A stretch of DNA of 38,058 nt from Elusimicrobiaceae bacterium (GTDB taxonomy: Bacteria; Elusimicrobiota; Elusimicrobia; Elusimicrobiales; Elusimicrobiaceae): the NCBI GenBank assembly GCA_017534965.1, contig JAFXVA010000003.1, forward strand, positions 1 through 38,058, in the 5' to 3' direction. Shown here one piece after another: positions 16,811 through 24,513 of this stretch (positions within the stretch are counted from its first letter, which is position 1; each line of letters begins with the position of its first letter). A model generated the notes under the pieces. It was not told the DNA's origin, did no database searches, and was given only the letters and a program-made list of their open reading frames with translations. A program made the translations under genes and the position numbers.

Positions 16811-16837
16811 AAAGGGCGTTAAAAACGCCCTTTTTTT
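16811..16837 (+). terminator. Intrinsic terminator of the aax operon
   Basis: AAAGGGCGTT / AACGCCCTTT stem with a 3-4 base loop followed by seven T residues, 23 bases after the aaxC stop. Confidence 0.9.
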
Positions 16838-16877
16838 ATAGGTCTTTTGGCCCAGATAAAAGTAGGCCTAAAAACCC

Positions 16878-16907
16878 TTGTGAAGAAATATTAAATAAAT
16901 CTATAAT
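16878..16907 (+). promoter_or_regulatory. Promoter of the ankyrin-repeat gene
   Basis: TTGTGA (16878-16883), 18 bp, TATAAT (16902-16907). An AGAGG ribosome site precedes the ATG at 16943 by 9 bases. Confidence 0.6.
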
Positions 16908-16942
16908 ATATTTATAAGTCTTAATAAAAGAGGTTTTTTGAA

Positions 16943-17878
16943 ATGAAAAAAATATTTTTTATTGTCGGTGCCTTTCTTGTGGTAACGGGGTTTACCAAAC
17001 AGGAAATTGCTTCAAATATAGATAAAGAAATTTTGAATAATTTTAAAACAGAAATAACAAAAGTAGCCGAAACTCAACAATCCCCCTGGGCTATTTTTAC
17101 TGCAATAGATAATAATAATTATGCCGAAGTTAAACGCCTTTTAGCACAAGGCGTAAGTCCGACTAAAAGAGATTGGGCCAATAATACTCCTTTAATGTGG
17201 GCCGCAAAAAGAGGATATACCGATATTTGCCAACTTTTAATTTCTTATTTTAAAAATCCTAAATATATAGACGAAGTTAATGAATTTGATTGGACTGCTT
17301 TGATGTTTGCCGCCCAAAATAATCATGCTCAAACGGTTAAACTCTTAATTGAAAAAGGGGCAAATAAAGAGCATAAAACAACGAGTTTTTCCGAAACAGT
17401 GTTAGGCGTGGCTGCCCAAGGCGGCGCAACCGATGCTGTTAAAGTCTTATTAGAAAAGGGTGTAAATATTGAACAAAAAGGAGATTTCGGTTATACCCCC
17501 TTAATGTATGCAGTAGATTCAAATCATCCAGATACGGTTTCCTTCTTAATTTCTAAAAAAGCAAATGTTAATGCCAGAGATGAAATGGGAGAAACCCCTT
17601 TAATGATTGCAGCTTCTCTAGGGCATTATAAAATAGTTCAAATTTTAATTGCCAATTATGCCAAAATTAATGATAAAAGCGACGAGAACAGAACCCCTTT
17701 AATGTATGCCGCTACAGGTGGCTCTTATGATTCCGTAGTTTATATGCTTTCTGATGCACGCCTTGAAAAAGCAAAAATAAATGAACAAGATATTTATGGT
17801 AAAACCGCTTTATATTATGCAAGAAAAAACGGACACATCAAAGTTGCGGAATATTTAAAATCTAAAGGCGCAAAATAA
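16943..17878 (+). CDS. Exported ankyrin-repeat protein
   Basis: The 311-residue protein has a short basic N-terminus and hydrophobic core (MKKIFFIVGAFLVVTGF), a probable Sec signal or membrane anchor. From residue about 48 to the end it is built of roughly eight ankyrin repeats, each about 33 residues with the TPLMxAA helix start and a following VxxLLxxGA helix: examples are NTPLMWAAKRGY, WTALMFAAQNNH, YTPLMYAVDSNH, ETPLMIAASLGH and RTPLMYAATGGS. Ankyrin arrays mediate protein binding. It is a single-gene unit with its own promoter and terminator. Partner unknown; a periplasmic scaffold is most likely given the signal peptide, and a host-directed effector is possible but has no specific support here. 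Confidence 0.88.
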   Translation: MKKIFFIVGAFLVVTGFTKQEIASNIDKEILNNFKTEITKVAETQQSPWAIFTAIDNNNYAEVKRLLAQGVSPTKRDWANNTPLMWAAKRGYTDICQLLISYFKNPKYIDEVNEFDWTALMFAAQNNHAQTVKLLIEKGANKEHKTTSFSETVLGVAAQGGATDAVKVLLEKGVNIEQKGDFGYTPLMYAVDSNHPDTVSFLISKKANVNARDEMGETPLMIAASLGHYKIVQILIANYAKINDKSDENRTPLMYAATGGSYDSVVYMLSDARLEKAKINEQDIYGKTALYYARKNGHIKVAEYLKSKGAK

Positions 17879-17894
17879 ATAAGTTTTATACCAT

Positions 17895-17932
17895 ATAAAA
17901 AAGCCCTATTTTAAAAGATAGGGCTTTTTTAA
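17895..17932. terminator. Bidirectional terminator between convergent genes
   Basis: AAAAAAGCCCTAT / ATAGGGCTTTTTT inverted repeat with T-runs both ways; serves the ankyrin gene (plus) and the TM2 gene (minus). Confidence 0.9.
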
Positions 17933-17949
17933 TTTTCAGTTTATAATTT

Positions 17950-18195
17950 TTAATTATTATATTTATGATCAAATTCTTCATCGCTCATTAAGAGATATAA
18001 AACACCTTCAACAATGCTTATAATAAGCGGTAAAGTTGTTACGGAAAAGATTAAGTAAATCACTCCCCAAACCCATTTACCAAGATAAAATTTATGCATA
18101 CCAAACCAACCCATACCAAAGGCGATAATGGCTGTAGCAATTCTATCCTTAATTCGTCTTAAATCACCATCTTCGTTAATATAATGTTGCAACAT
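17950..18195 (-). CDS. TM2-domain membrane protein
   Basis: The 81-residue protein has two membrane segments joined by a tight turn, with the TM2 signature GMGWFGMHKFYLGKWVWGVIYL: the Gly-x-x-Gly-x-His-x-Phe-Tyr-Leu-Gly pattern is diagnostic. The N-terminus is cytoplasmic and charged (NEDGDLRRIKDR) and the tail is acidic. The molecular role of bacterial TM2 proteins is not established. An AGGGGGA ribosome site lies 5 bases before the ATG. It is followed by a bidirectional terminator and preceded by rnpB on the same strand. Confidence 0.88.
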   Translation of the reverse strand: MLQHYINEDGDLRRIKDRIATAIIAFGMGWFGMHKFYLGKWVWGVIYLIFSVTTLPLIISIVEGVLYLLMSDEEFDHKYNN

Positions 18196-18223
18196 AAAAT
18201 CCCCCTCTATTCTTAAAATTTAT

Positions 18224-18560
18224 GGGCTTATACCCCGGATTCTGTTGCTTTAGTAAAAACTAAAGCCGGAAACCATTTGTCTAAGCGGCCTACTTTACCT
18301 TAGCGCAGGGGCCCTGCATCGGCGTCTTTGGCCTTGCTCCAAGCGGGGTTTGCCTTGCCATAAAGATTGCTCCTTATGCGGTGGTCTCTTAAACCGCCAT
18401 TTCACCCTTACCTATCAAAGATAGGCGGTATCTTTTCTGCTGCACTTTCCGTCGAACAGGGTAATATAGCCCTGCCCTCCCGCGTTTTCACACGGCGCTT
18501 TTGCCCTAGGAGTCCGGAAGTTCCTCCCCCATACAAAGTATGAAAGCGGTTTCCCAGCCC
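18224..18560 (-). ncRNA. rnpB: RNase P RNA (class A)
   Basis: The ribozyme that matures tRNA 5' ends. On the minus strand the ends pair as P1 (GGGCU at the 5' end, AGCCC at the 3' end). The conserved regions appear in order: GGAGGAACUUCCGGACUCC (CR I, slightly variant), AGUGCAGCAGAAAA, GGUAAGGGUGAAAUGGCGG and AAGAGACCACCGC (CR II/III), GGAGCAAGGCCAAA (CR IV) and AACAGAAUCCGG (CR V). About 337 nt, a compact class A RNA. It begins 4 bases after the rnhA stop, so its promoter must lie inside rnhA or it is cut from that transcript. It accounts for the whole 369-base gap between coding genes. Confidence 0.95.
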
Positions 18561-18564
18561 ATAA

Positions 18565-19236
18565 TTATATTTTATCAAATAATTCAAGTTGAACGGGTTT
18601 TTTTATTTCCGTTTTGGCTGTTTTTTTCTTTGTAGGAGTTTTGGTAAAAATAGGGTCTTTTTGTGCTTTTTCTTTTTTTACTTCTTTTTTAGGAGCAGTT
18701 TTTTTGACCACTTTTTTTATGACGGCTGGCTGAAGTTTTGAAACTTCTTCTTTTTTAGTTTCTGTTTTATTTATAACAGGTTTTGGTTCTTCTTTAACAA
18801 TGTCAGAAGTTAAAACAGGTTTTACAGGGGCATTTTTTAAAGCCCTATCCATAATGATATTGCAAATTTCATCGGCTTCTTTGTTTTGTTCGCGCGGAAC
18901 ATGGGTAATAGAAATTTGCTTAAATTTCCCGGCAAGTTGTTTAATTTCGCCCATTAAAATTTGAAGTTCCGGATTTTTTATTTTATATTCGCCAAGATAT
19001 TGGCGCACCATTAATTGAGAATCTGCTTTAATAGTTAAGGAACATTTACCATAGTCGCTTGCTGCTTTTAAAGCCATTTTTAAGGCAGTAAATTCCGCTT
19101 GGTTATTGGTACACTCTTTAAAGAATAAACCTTCTTTAACAAGAATATTACCTTGTTTATCTTTTATTATCCAACCACTTGCCCCAGGGCCGGGATTTCC
19201 GCGGCTTCCGCCGTCAACATTGATAAATAATTCCAT
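18565..19236 (-). CDS. rnhA: RNase HI family protein with basic tail and clamp-binding-like C-terminus
   Basis: RNase HI removes the RNA strand of RNA-DNA hybrids. Residues 1-130 carry the fold and active-site acids: D8 in NVDGGSRGNPGP, E48 in TNNQAEFTAL, D72 in KADSQLMV and D122 in NKEADEICN, with H112 in the THVPRE loop. It belongs to the short-loop RNase HI family rather than the E. coli form with a basic protrusion. From about 135 to 215 is a low-complexity Lys/Thr/Pro/Glu tail, probably disordered. The protein ends in QLELFDKI: Q216-L-E-L-F220 fits the QLxLF pattern of bacterial sliding-clamp ligands, so the tail may tether the enzyme to the replisome. Weak ribosome site; lies directly upstream of rnpB. 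Confidence 0.9.
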   Translation of the reverse strand: MELFINVDGGSRGNPGPGASGWIIKDKQGNILVKEGLFFKECTNNQAEFTALKMALKAASDYGKCSLTIKADSQLMVRQYLGEYKIKNPELQILMGEIKQLAGKFKQISITHVPREQNKEADEICNIIMDRALKNAPVKPVLTSDIVKEEPKPVINKTETKKEEVSKLQPAVIKKVVKKTAPKKEVKKEKAQKDPIFTKTPTKKKTAKTEIKKPVQLELFDKI

Positions 19237-19261
19237 AATATTTTTCTTCTTTTTAAATAAT

Positions 19262-19303
19262 TGGGGCGGTCTAGCACACTTTGACCGCCCGTTTTTTGTT
19301 TTT
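19262..19303 (+). terminator. Strong hairpin with T-run on the plus strand, downstream of gdhA
   Basis: GGGCGGTC / GACCGCCC (19264-19271, 19283-19290) with an 11-base loop. The long T-run follows only in the plus direction, whereas gdhA is on the minus strand. It may still stop gdhA transcription weakly, or it blocks opposite transcription. Confidence 0.55.
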
Positions 19304-19306
19304 AGT

Positions 19307-20656
19307 TTAAATTACACCTTGGGCAATCATAGCATCGGCAACTTTTTTGAAGCCCGCTATATTTGCACCGAGTAAATAATCGTCTTTCTTGCCATATTTT
19401 GTTGCGGCATCAACGCAAGAATTATGAATACCTATCATAATTTTGTGGAGTCTGTCTTCAACTTCTTCTTTGGTCCAAGAAAGGCGGATAGAGTTTTGCG
19501 TCATTTCTAAGCCGGAAACAGCAACACCGCCTGCATTGGCTGCTTTGCCCGGAGCATATAAAACGCCTGATTTTTGGAAAAGTTCCACAGCTTCCGGCGT
19601 GCAAGGCATATTTGCGCCTTCACAAACAAGTTTAACGCCGTTTTTAACAAGGGTTTTTGCATCTTCAAGCAAAAGCTCGTTTTCGCAAGCAGTTGGGAAA
19701 GCCGCAAAGCAAGGTATAAACCAAGATTTCTTGCCTTCGTGAAATTCTGCGTTTTTATATTTCTTTGTATATTCAATAAGGGTTCCTCTTTTAACGAAAA
19801 CAAGGTTTTTAAGGAACGCAATTTTTTCTTCGTTAAGGCCGTCTTTATCATAGATTGCGCCGGTGTAATCATTAAATCCAACAACTTTGCCGCCAAGTTG
19901 CATAATTTTTTCGGCGGTATGAATACCGACATTACCTGTGCCGGAAATAATGCAGTTTTTGCCTTTAACACTTTCATTAACGCGTTTAAGCATTTCTTCT
20001 GCAAAATAAACAACACCGTAGCCGGTTGCTTCCGGTCTGATAAGACTGCCGCCAAAACTTGGCCCTTTACCGGTAAAAACGCCGACAAATTGGTTAGTTA
20101 ATCTTTTATATTGGCCGAACATATAACCAACTTCTCTTGCGCCAACGCCAAGATCGCCGGCCGGGACATCGGTAAATTGACCGATATGGCGGTAAAGTTC
20201 GTTCATAAAAGATTGGCAAAAACGCATAACTTCCATTTCGCTTTTACCTCTGCAGTCAAAATCTGAACCGCCCTTACCCCCGCCCATAGGCAGACCGGTT
20301 AAGCTGTTTTTAAAAGTTTGCTCAAAACCTAAGAATTTAAGCATACTTAAAGTTACGGTTTCGTGAAAACGGCAACCGCCTTTATAAGGCCCGATGGCGC
20401 TGTTAAATTGGACTCTATAACCGCGGTTTACGCGAATATTGCCTTTATCGTCGCACCACGGCACGCGGAAAGTGATAATTCTTTCGGGTTCAACTAATCT
20501 TTCAAGAATAGCATATTTTTGATATTTTGGTTCGGCCTCTAAAATCGGCTGTAAAGTAGAAAGGACTTCCTTTACTGCTTGTTGAAATAAGGTTTCTGCC
20601 GGATCTCTTTTTGAAACTTGTTCAAGAATATCTTGCAGATATGTTTTGGTTGACAT
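19307..20656 (-). CDS. gdhA: NADP-specific glutamate dehydrogenase
   Basis: Converts 2-oxoglutarate and ammonia to glutamate, assimilating ammonium. The 449 residues align along their length with the hexameric bacterial GdhA (E. coli 447). Landmarks: RVQFNSAIGPYKGGCRF (81-97) with the substrate Lys, GLPMGGGKGGSDFD with catalytic K128, FTDVPAGDLGVGAREVGY with the catalytic Asp, and the dinucleotide-binding IISGTGNVGIHTAEK. The GTGNVG glycine pattern and overall similarity to E. coli favour NADPH and biosynthesis. Single gene with its own promoter and a GGAGG ribosome site. Confidence 0.97.
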   Translation of the reverse strand: MSTKTYLQDILEQVSKRDPAETLFQQAVKEVLSTLQPILEAEPKYQKYAILERLVEPERIITFRVPWCDDKGNIRVNRGYRVQFNSAIGPYKGGCRFHETVTLSMLKFLGFEQTFKNSLTGLPMGGGKGGSDFDCRGKSEMEVMRFCQSFMNELYRHIGQFTDVPAGDLGVGAREVGYMFGQYKRLTNQFVGVFTGKGPSFGGSLIRPEATGYGVVYFAEEMLKRVNESVKGKNCIISGTGNVGIHTAEKIMQLGGKVVGFNDYTGAIYDKDGLNEEKIAFLKNLVFVKRGTLIEYTKKYKNAEFHEGKKSWFIPCFAAFPTACENELLLEDAKTLVKNGVKLVCEGANMPCTPEAVELFQKSGVLYAPGKAANAGGVAVSGLEMTQNSIRLSWTKEEVEDRLHKIMIGIHNSCVDAATKYGKKDDYLLGANIAGFKKVADAMIAQGVI

Positions 20657-20690
20657 TTTTTACTGCCTCCGTTAAATAATGATTACTTAT

Positions 20691-20719
20691 ATGATAACAT
20701 TAAAGCAGAATATAAGCAA
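20691..20719 (-). promoter_or_regulatory. gdhA promoter
   Basis: Minus-strand TTGCTT (20714-20719), exactly 17 bp, TATCAT (20691-20696), 35 bases upstream of the gdhA ATG, whose GGAGG site is at 20666-20670. Confidence 0.7.
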
Positions 20720-20774
20720 GAGCATAAAGCTAAAGAGTTTTGAGAAGATTTTTTATTTTAGCAAAAAGATTTTT

Positions 20775-22286
20775 TTATTTTCCTTCTTTTTTATCTTTTA
20801 AATTATTTTTTATATCGCTGTAGCTGGCCCAAAAACCTCTGCCCCCCTCTTTGACGGAGTAAAGGGCTTCATCGGCACAATGGATAAGGTCGGCCTGTTC
20901 TTGCGAATCATAAGGATAAACCGCTATACCCTGACTGATAGATAAGTGCACTTCTTGGCCTTTAGTCAGTTCCGGGTTCATTTTGATATCTTTGACTTTT
21001 TGGCAAAGTCTTTTTGCGATATGTTTTGCTTCCTCAGCTGTGGTGCGAGGTAGCATAATAATAATTTCATCCCCGCCGTAGCGGCAAGGAATATCGGTTT
21101 GTCTAAGACTTGTTCTTATAACCTTGCTTACTTCTTTTAGGGCTTCATCACCAAAGATATGGCCGTAAGTATCGTTAATGGTTTTAAAATGGTCAATATC
21201 AAGCAAGATTATGGCAAGAGTTAAATTAAATCTTTGCGAGCGGTAAATTTCCTGTGAGAGATTTTCATTAAAAAATCTTCTTAAACAAAGTTTTGTAAGT
21301 TCATCGTAATTTGAAAGTTCCTGCACCTTTTCAAAAAGTCTAGCATTATCAATAGCAAGGGCAATTTGCGTTGAAAATTGTTTTAAAGATAAAATATCTT
21401 CCTGCGAAATTTTTGCGCGGGAAAGCATATTATCAAAAACCAGCCAGCCAAGATTGTTTGACTGCATACTTAAAGGTAAAGATAAAACGATATCAGAGCT
21501 TGTAATTAAAGGGCAGACATATTCCCCCCCGGGACAGCGCGATAAAAACGCCCTATGAACATTTTTGGAAACATCAATACTTTTTACTTCGCCCGAAAGG
21601 TCTGCACTGTAGGCCTCGTTTACTACTTGGGTTTTGGGGTCTAAAAGATACATTGAAGTTCTATCAAAATGGAAGGTGTTTTGTATGCTTTTTAAAATTT
21701 CTTTTAAGCTATCGGCGAGTCTTAAAGAACTTGCAAAAAGTTTTGCTAGCCCGTTTAAAGCTCTTGCTCTTTCAAGTTGGGACATGTGGTAAGAATCAAT
21801 TTCTATTACATTTATTTTAGAAGAAAGTTCGCTACATAAACCAAGAATAATTTGTTTATCGCTTTGGGTAAATTCTTTACTCTTTTTAAATCTTTCAAAT
21901 CTTAAAACACCATATCTGCTACGCATTTGTTGCCCGGAAGTAAGGGCTTTTAAACTTTCAAGCGGTGTTCTCCATTCAACAAGGGCATAAATAACAGGAT
22001 AATCTAAAGTTGGCGAATCCATAAGACCATCTTGTAAAAATTTAACAATTTCAGGAGAGTCCTTATCTACGAAAATATTTTCCTGTAATTCAAAATGCTC
22101 CCCGTTTAAAGAAGTAGATTGCAGAGAAATAATTGATTTATCTTCATTCCAATCAAAAAAAGATATTCTTTGGGCATCAAGGTAATCTGCCATTATCGGT
22201 AAAGCGTGACGCAAAAGTTCATCTAAGGAATAAAACCTTTTAGACATCTTTCTGTAAAAATCATATAGTAAATGTGTTCTTGGCAT
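20775..22286 (-). CDS. Diguanylate cyclase with GAF-type sensor region
   Basis: The 503-residue protein makes c-di-GMP. Residues 1 to about 330 contain two GAF-like modules (about 20-165 and 180-325; the second has FHFDRTSMYLLDPKTQ and ISQEDILSLKQFSTQIALAIDNA, a classic GAF end leading into a helix). From about 335 is a GGDEF domain: YDELTKLCLRRFF, LLDIDHFKTINDTYGHIFGD, and the active-site loop GGDEI at 404-408. An RxxD inhibitory I-site (RQTD, 395-398) lies exactly five residues before it, so product inhibition is likely. No membrane segment. It follows by 4 bases a solute-binding-protein homologue that lacks a signal peptide, suggesting that the pair forms a cytoplasmic sensing unit. Confidence 0.92.
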   Translation of the reverse strand: MPRTHLLYDFYRKMSKRFYSLDELLRHALPIMADYLDAQRISFFDWNEDKSIISLQSTSLNGEHFELQENIFVDKDSPEIVKFLQDGLMDSPTLDYPVIYALVEWRTPLESLKALTSGQQMRSRYGVLRFERFKKSKEFTQSDKQIILGLCSELSSKINVIEIDSYHMSQLERARALNGLAKLFASSLRLADSLKEILKSIQNTFHFDRTSMYLLDPKTQVVNEAYSADLSGEVKSIDVSKNVHRAFLSRCPGGEYVCPLITSSDIVLSLPLSMQSNNLGWLVFDNMLSRAKISQEDILSLKQFSTQIALAIDNARLFEKVQELSNYDELTKLCLRRFFNENLSQEIYRSQRFNLTLAIILLDIDHFKTINDTYGHIFGDEALKEVSKVIRTSLRQTDIPCRYGGDEIIIMLPRTTAEEAKHIAKRLCQKVKDIKMNPELTKGQEVHLSISQGIAVYPYDSQEQADLIHCADEALYSVKEGGRGFWASYSDIKNNLKDKKEGK

Positions 22287-22290
22287 AAGA

Positions 22291-23496
22291 TTACTCGTTA
22301 TATAAACTTAAAATATCATCTGCTTCTTTTTGTTCTTTGAGCAAATATTCTTCTAACTTACTGCCGGAATAAGTGTTTCTTACAATATCGCTGGCGGTAT
22401 TTGTCATAATTTCGCCCAGCATTTCCATTAAAGTTCCGCTTGCTATATGGTTGTGCAAAGTTCTTGCAGAGGCAAGAATTTTTGTGTAATTTTGCACACG
22501 TGCAGGTGAAGAAATTAAGAAATTTTCAAAACTTGCTTCCAAAGCAGGGAAAACTTCCGTTACAGAGGCATATTTAATTTGATTTTCTGCCGTAGTAAGC
22601 CATTTTAATAATAAAGCGGCTTCTTCTTGATGTTGGCCTTTTATTAAAGCAAGGCAAGTTGCATCAAGATAGTTTACATAATTTTCGCCTGTTCTGGGAA
22701 TAGGCAAAGTTTTAACTTCAAAATTTGCCCTTTGCCCTTCAAACATAGCAATACCCTGGCGGCGTGTCATTATCATACTAGCTAGGCCGGAAGATATCGT
22801 GCCAAGAGAACTTCTTTCTCTTAAAATAGGCATATAGCCATTTGTTGCAAGTTTCACAAATTCTTCAATACCTTGTTTTGTTTGTGGAACATTAAAGCCG
22901 GAAAGATTTTCTTTTTCATCCATTAAAAATCCTCCCTTGCTCCAAATACAAGGTAAAACAGCCCTGTGGGATAAAGACCCCCTCCAATCGCTGTTTTGCA
23001 TAGGAAAATAGCCTTCCGTATCACTAAATCTTTCTTTTAACATTTTACAAGCTTCAAGCATACCTTGCCAAGTGCTTAAAAGTTCTTGTGGGTTTTTTGT
23101 TATTTGGGAAAGGTGGTCTTCCCTATAGTGCAAAGCTGTAATATCAAACCACCAAGGAATAGAATAAATATCAGAAGTTCCTTTTTTATAACAATGAGGG
23201 TGCAAAAGTTCAAGATAATTATCAACCCTAAAAGTTTTATCAAATTCGGTAAGATTAACTAAAACACCGGCTTTTATTAAAAGTTCAGTCCAATAATGTG
23301 GCATAGCAATAATATCCGGTCCTTTACCGGAACGGACTAAATGGCGGAGTGTAAAAATTTTATTCCACAAAGTTGCGCGGTTTATAACTTTAACCTCAAT
23401 ATCAATAGAAGGATTTTCCTTTTTAAAATCTTTAAGAAAATCATCCATTACGCTGTGGGTTCTTTCCGCATTATCGGGCATTATCCAAAAAATCAT
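22291..23496 (-). CDS. Family-1 extracellular-solute-binding-protein homologue without signal peptide
   Basis: The 401-residue protein has the fold of ABC-transporter sugar-binding proteins: VMDDFLKDFKKENPSIDIEVKV, GKGPDIIAMPHYWTELLIKAGVL, IYSIPWWFDITALHYRED, and the C-terminal AALLLKWLTTAENQ (the AxxFxxxLxS-like helix of the family). However, it starts directly with the first beta strand (MIFWIMPDNAERTH), and an in-frame stop only two codons upstream of the start (23500-23502) excludes a longer N-terminus, so there is no signal peptide or lipobox. It should stay in the cytoplasm. Its start overlaps the tsaD stop by one base (TAATG), and its stop is 4 bases from a GAF-GGDEF gene. No permease or ATPase is nearby. 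A ligand-sensing role linked to c-di-GMP is inferred. Confidence 0.82.
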   Translation of the reverse strand: MIFWIMPDNAERTHSVMDDFLKDFKKENPSIDIEVKVINRATLWNKIFTLRHLVRSGKGPDIIAMPHYWTELLIKAGVLVNLTEFDKTFRVDNYLELLHPHCYKKGTSDIYSIPWWFDITALHYREDHLSQITKNPQELLSTWQGMLEACKMLKERFSDTEGYFPMQNSDWRGSLSHRAVLPCIWSKGGFLMDEKENLSGFNVPQTKQGIEEFVKLATNGYMPILRERSSLGTISSGLASMIMTRRQGIAMFEGQRANFEVKTLPIPRTGENYVNYLDATCLALIKGQHQEEAALLLKWLTTAENQIKYASVTEVFPALEASFENFLISSPARVQNYTKILASARTLHNHIASGTLMEMLGEIMTNTASDIVRNTYSGSKLEEYLLKEQKEADDILSLYNE

Positions 23497-24500
23497 TATT
23501 TATTCCAGCTCCTTACAATCATATTAGGATCTATATTTATTTTACCTTGTTTTGCTTTAAATTGTATCTTTTTATAGGCCGCAAGTGCAATCATAGCAGC
23601 ATTATCAGAGGAAAGCCCCTTCTTAACAAAGCGGGCCTCAAGGCCTGCTTTTTGGGCTTTTTCCTTCATAAGTTCTTCTAAAGCATTATTGGCGGCAACG
23701 CCACCGCCAACGGCAATAGTTTTAACTTTATATTTTTTTGCTGCTTCAAGGGTTTTTTTGACTAAAGTTTCTACAACAGCACTTTGAAAGGCAGCACAAA
23801 TATCTGCTTTGTTTGCATTTTTATTATCTCTTAAATAATAACTTACGGCAGTTTTAAGTCCGCTGAAGGAAAATTCAAAAGTGCCAGGCATAAAAGGTCT
23901 TGGAAATTTTATTTTATTTTTATCCCCTTCTTTTGCCCATTTTGAAACTTGGGGCCCGCCCGGATAGCCAAGACCAAGAAGTTTTGAAACTTTATCAAAG
24001 GCCTCGCCTGCGGCATCATCACGGGTTTTGCCAAGTTGTTTATAGTTGCCGTAATTTTTGACAAGCCAAAGTTCTGTATGTCCGCCGGAAACAATTAAAG
24101 ATACTAAAGGAAATTTTAAAGGATTTATTTTAGGTGTTCCCGTAAGTTCACAGGCAAACAAATGGCCTTCAAGGTGGTTAACACCTATTAAAGGAACATT
24201 ATAAAGTAAAGCCAAAGTTTGCGCTGCAATAGAACCAACCAAAAGCCCCCCCGGCAATCCGGGGCCGTTTGCAAAAGCGACATAGTCCGGTTTAATTTTG
24301 CCTAAGGCAGAACTTATAACACTTGCGATTTTTGCGGCGTGGGCACGGCTTGCAAGTTCCGGCACGACACCTGCATATTTTTTATGTAGTTCAATTTGGC
24401 TGTAAACAACATTGGAAACAATTTCTTGCCCATTTTTAAGTAGAGCAGCGGAAGTTTCATCACAAGTGCTTTCAATACCTAAAATATAAAAATCTTTCAA
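23496..24500 (-). CDS. tsaD: tRNA N6-adenosine threonylcarbamoyltransferase
   Basis: TsaD transfers threonylcarbamoyl to A37 of ANN-decoding tRNAs, working with TsaB/TsaE. Conserved: YILGIESTCDETSAA at the N-terminus, the metal ligands in GVNHLEGHLFA (HxxxH at about 109/113), SGGHTELW, and GGVAANNALE. Start chosen as TTG at 24500, because a GGAGA ribosome site in the end of ctpA precedes it by 6 bases and the product then begins just before LGIESTCDE as in the family (334 residues). An ATG at 24524 would add eight residues and lacks a ribosome site. Overlap or near-overlap with ctpA upstream and a one-base overlap downstream put it in the long minus-strand operon. Confidence 0.95.
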   Translation of the reverse strand: MKDFYILGIESTCDETSAALLKNGQEIVSNVVYSQIELHKKYAGVVPELASRAHAAKIASVISSALGKIKPDYVAFANGPGLPGGLLVGSIAAQTLALLYNVPLIGVNHLEGHLFACELTGTPKINPLKFPLVSLIVSGGHTELWLVKNYGNYKQLGKTRDDAAGEAFDKVSKLLGLGYPGGPQVSKWAKEGDKNKIKFPRPFMPGTFEFSFSGLKTAVSYYLRDNKNANKADICAAFQSAVVETLVKKTLEAAKKYKVKTIAVGGGVAANNALEELMKEKAQKAGLEARFVKKGLSSDNAAMIALAAYKKIQFKAKQGKINIDPNMIVRSWNK

Positions 24501-24513
24501 AATAGTTCTCCAA

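Noticed and set aside
19507-20101. Long open frames on both strands within gdhA
   Set aside because: They lie inside a full-length, strongly conserved gdhA and show no protein motif or start signal.
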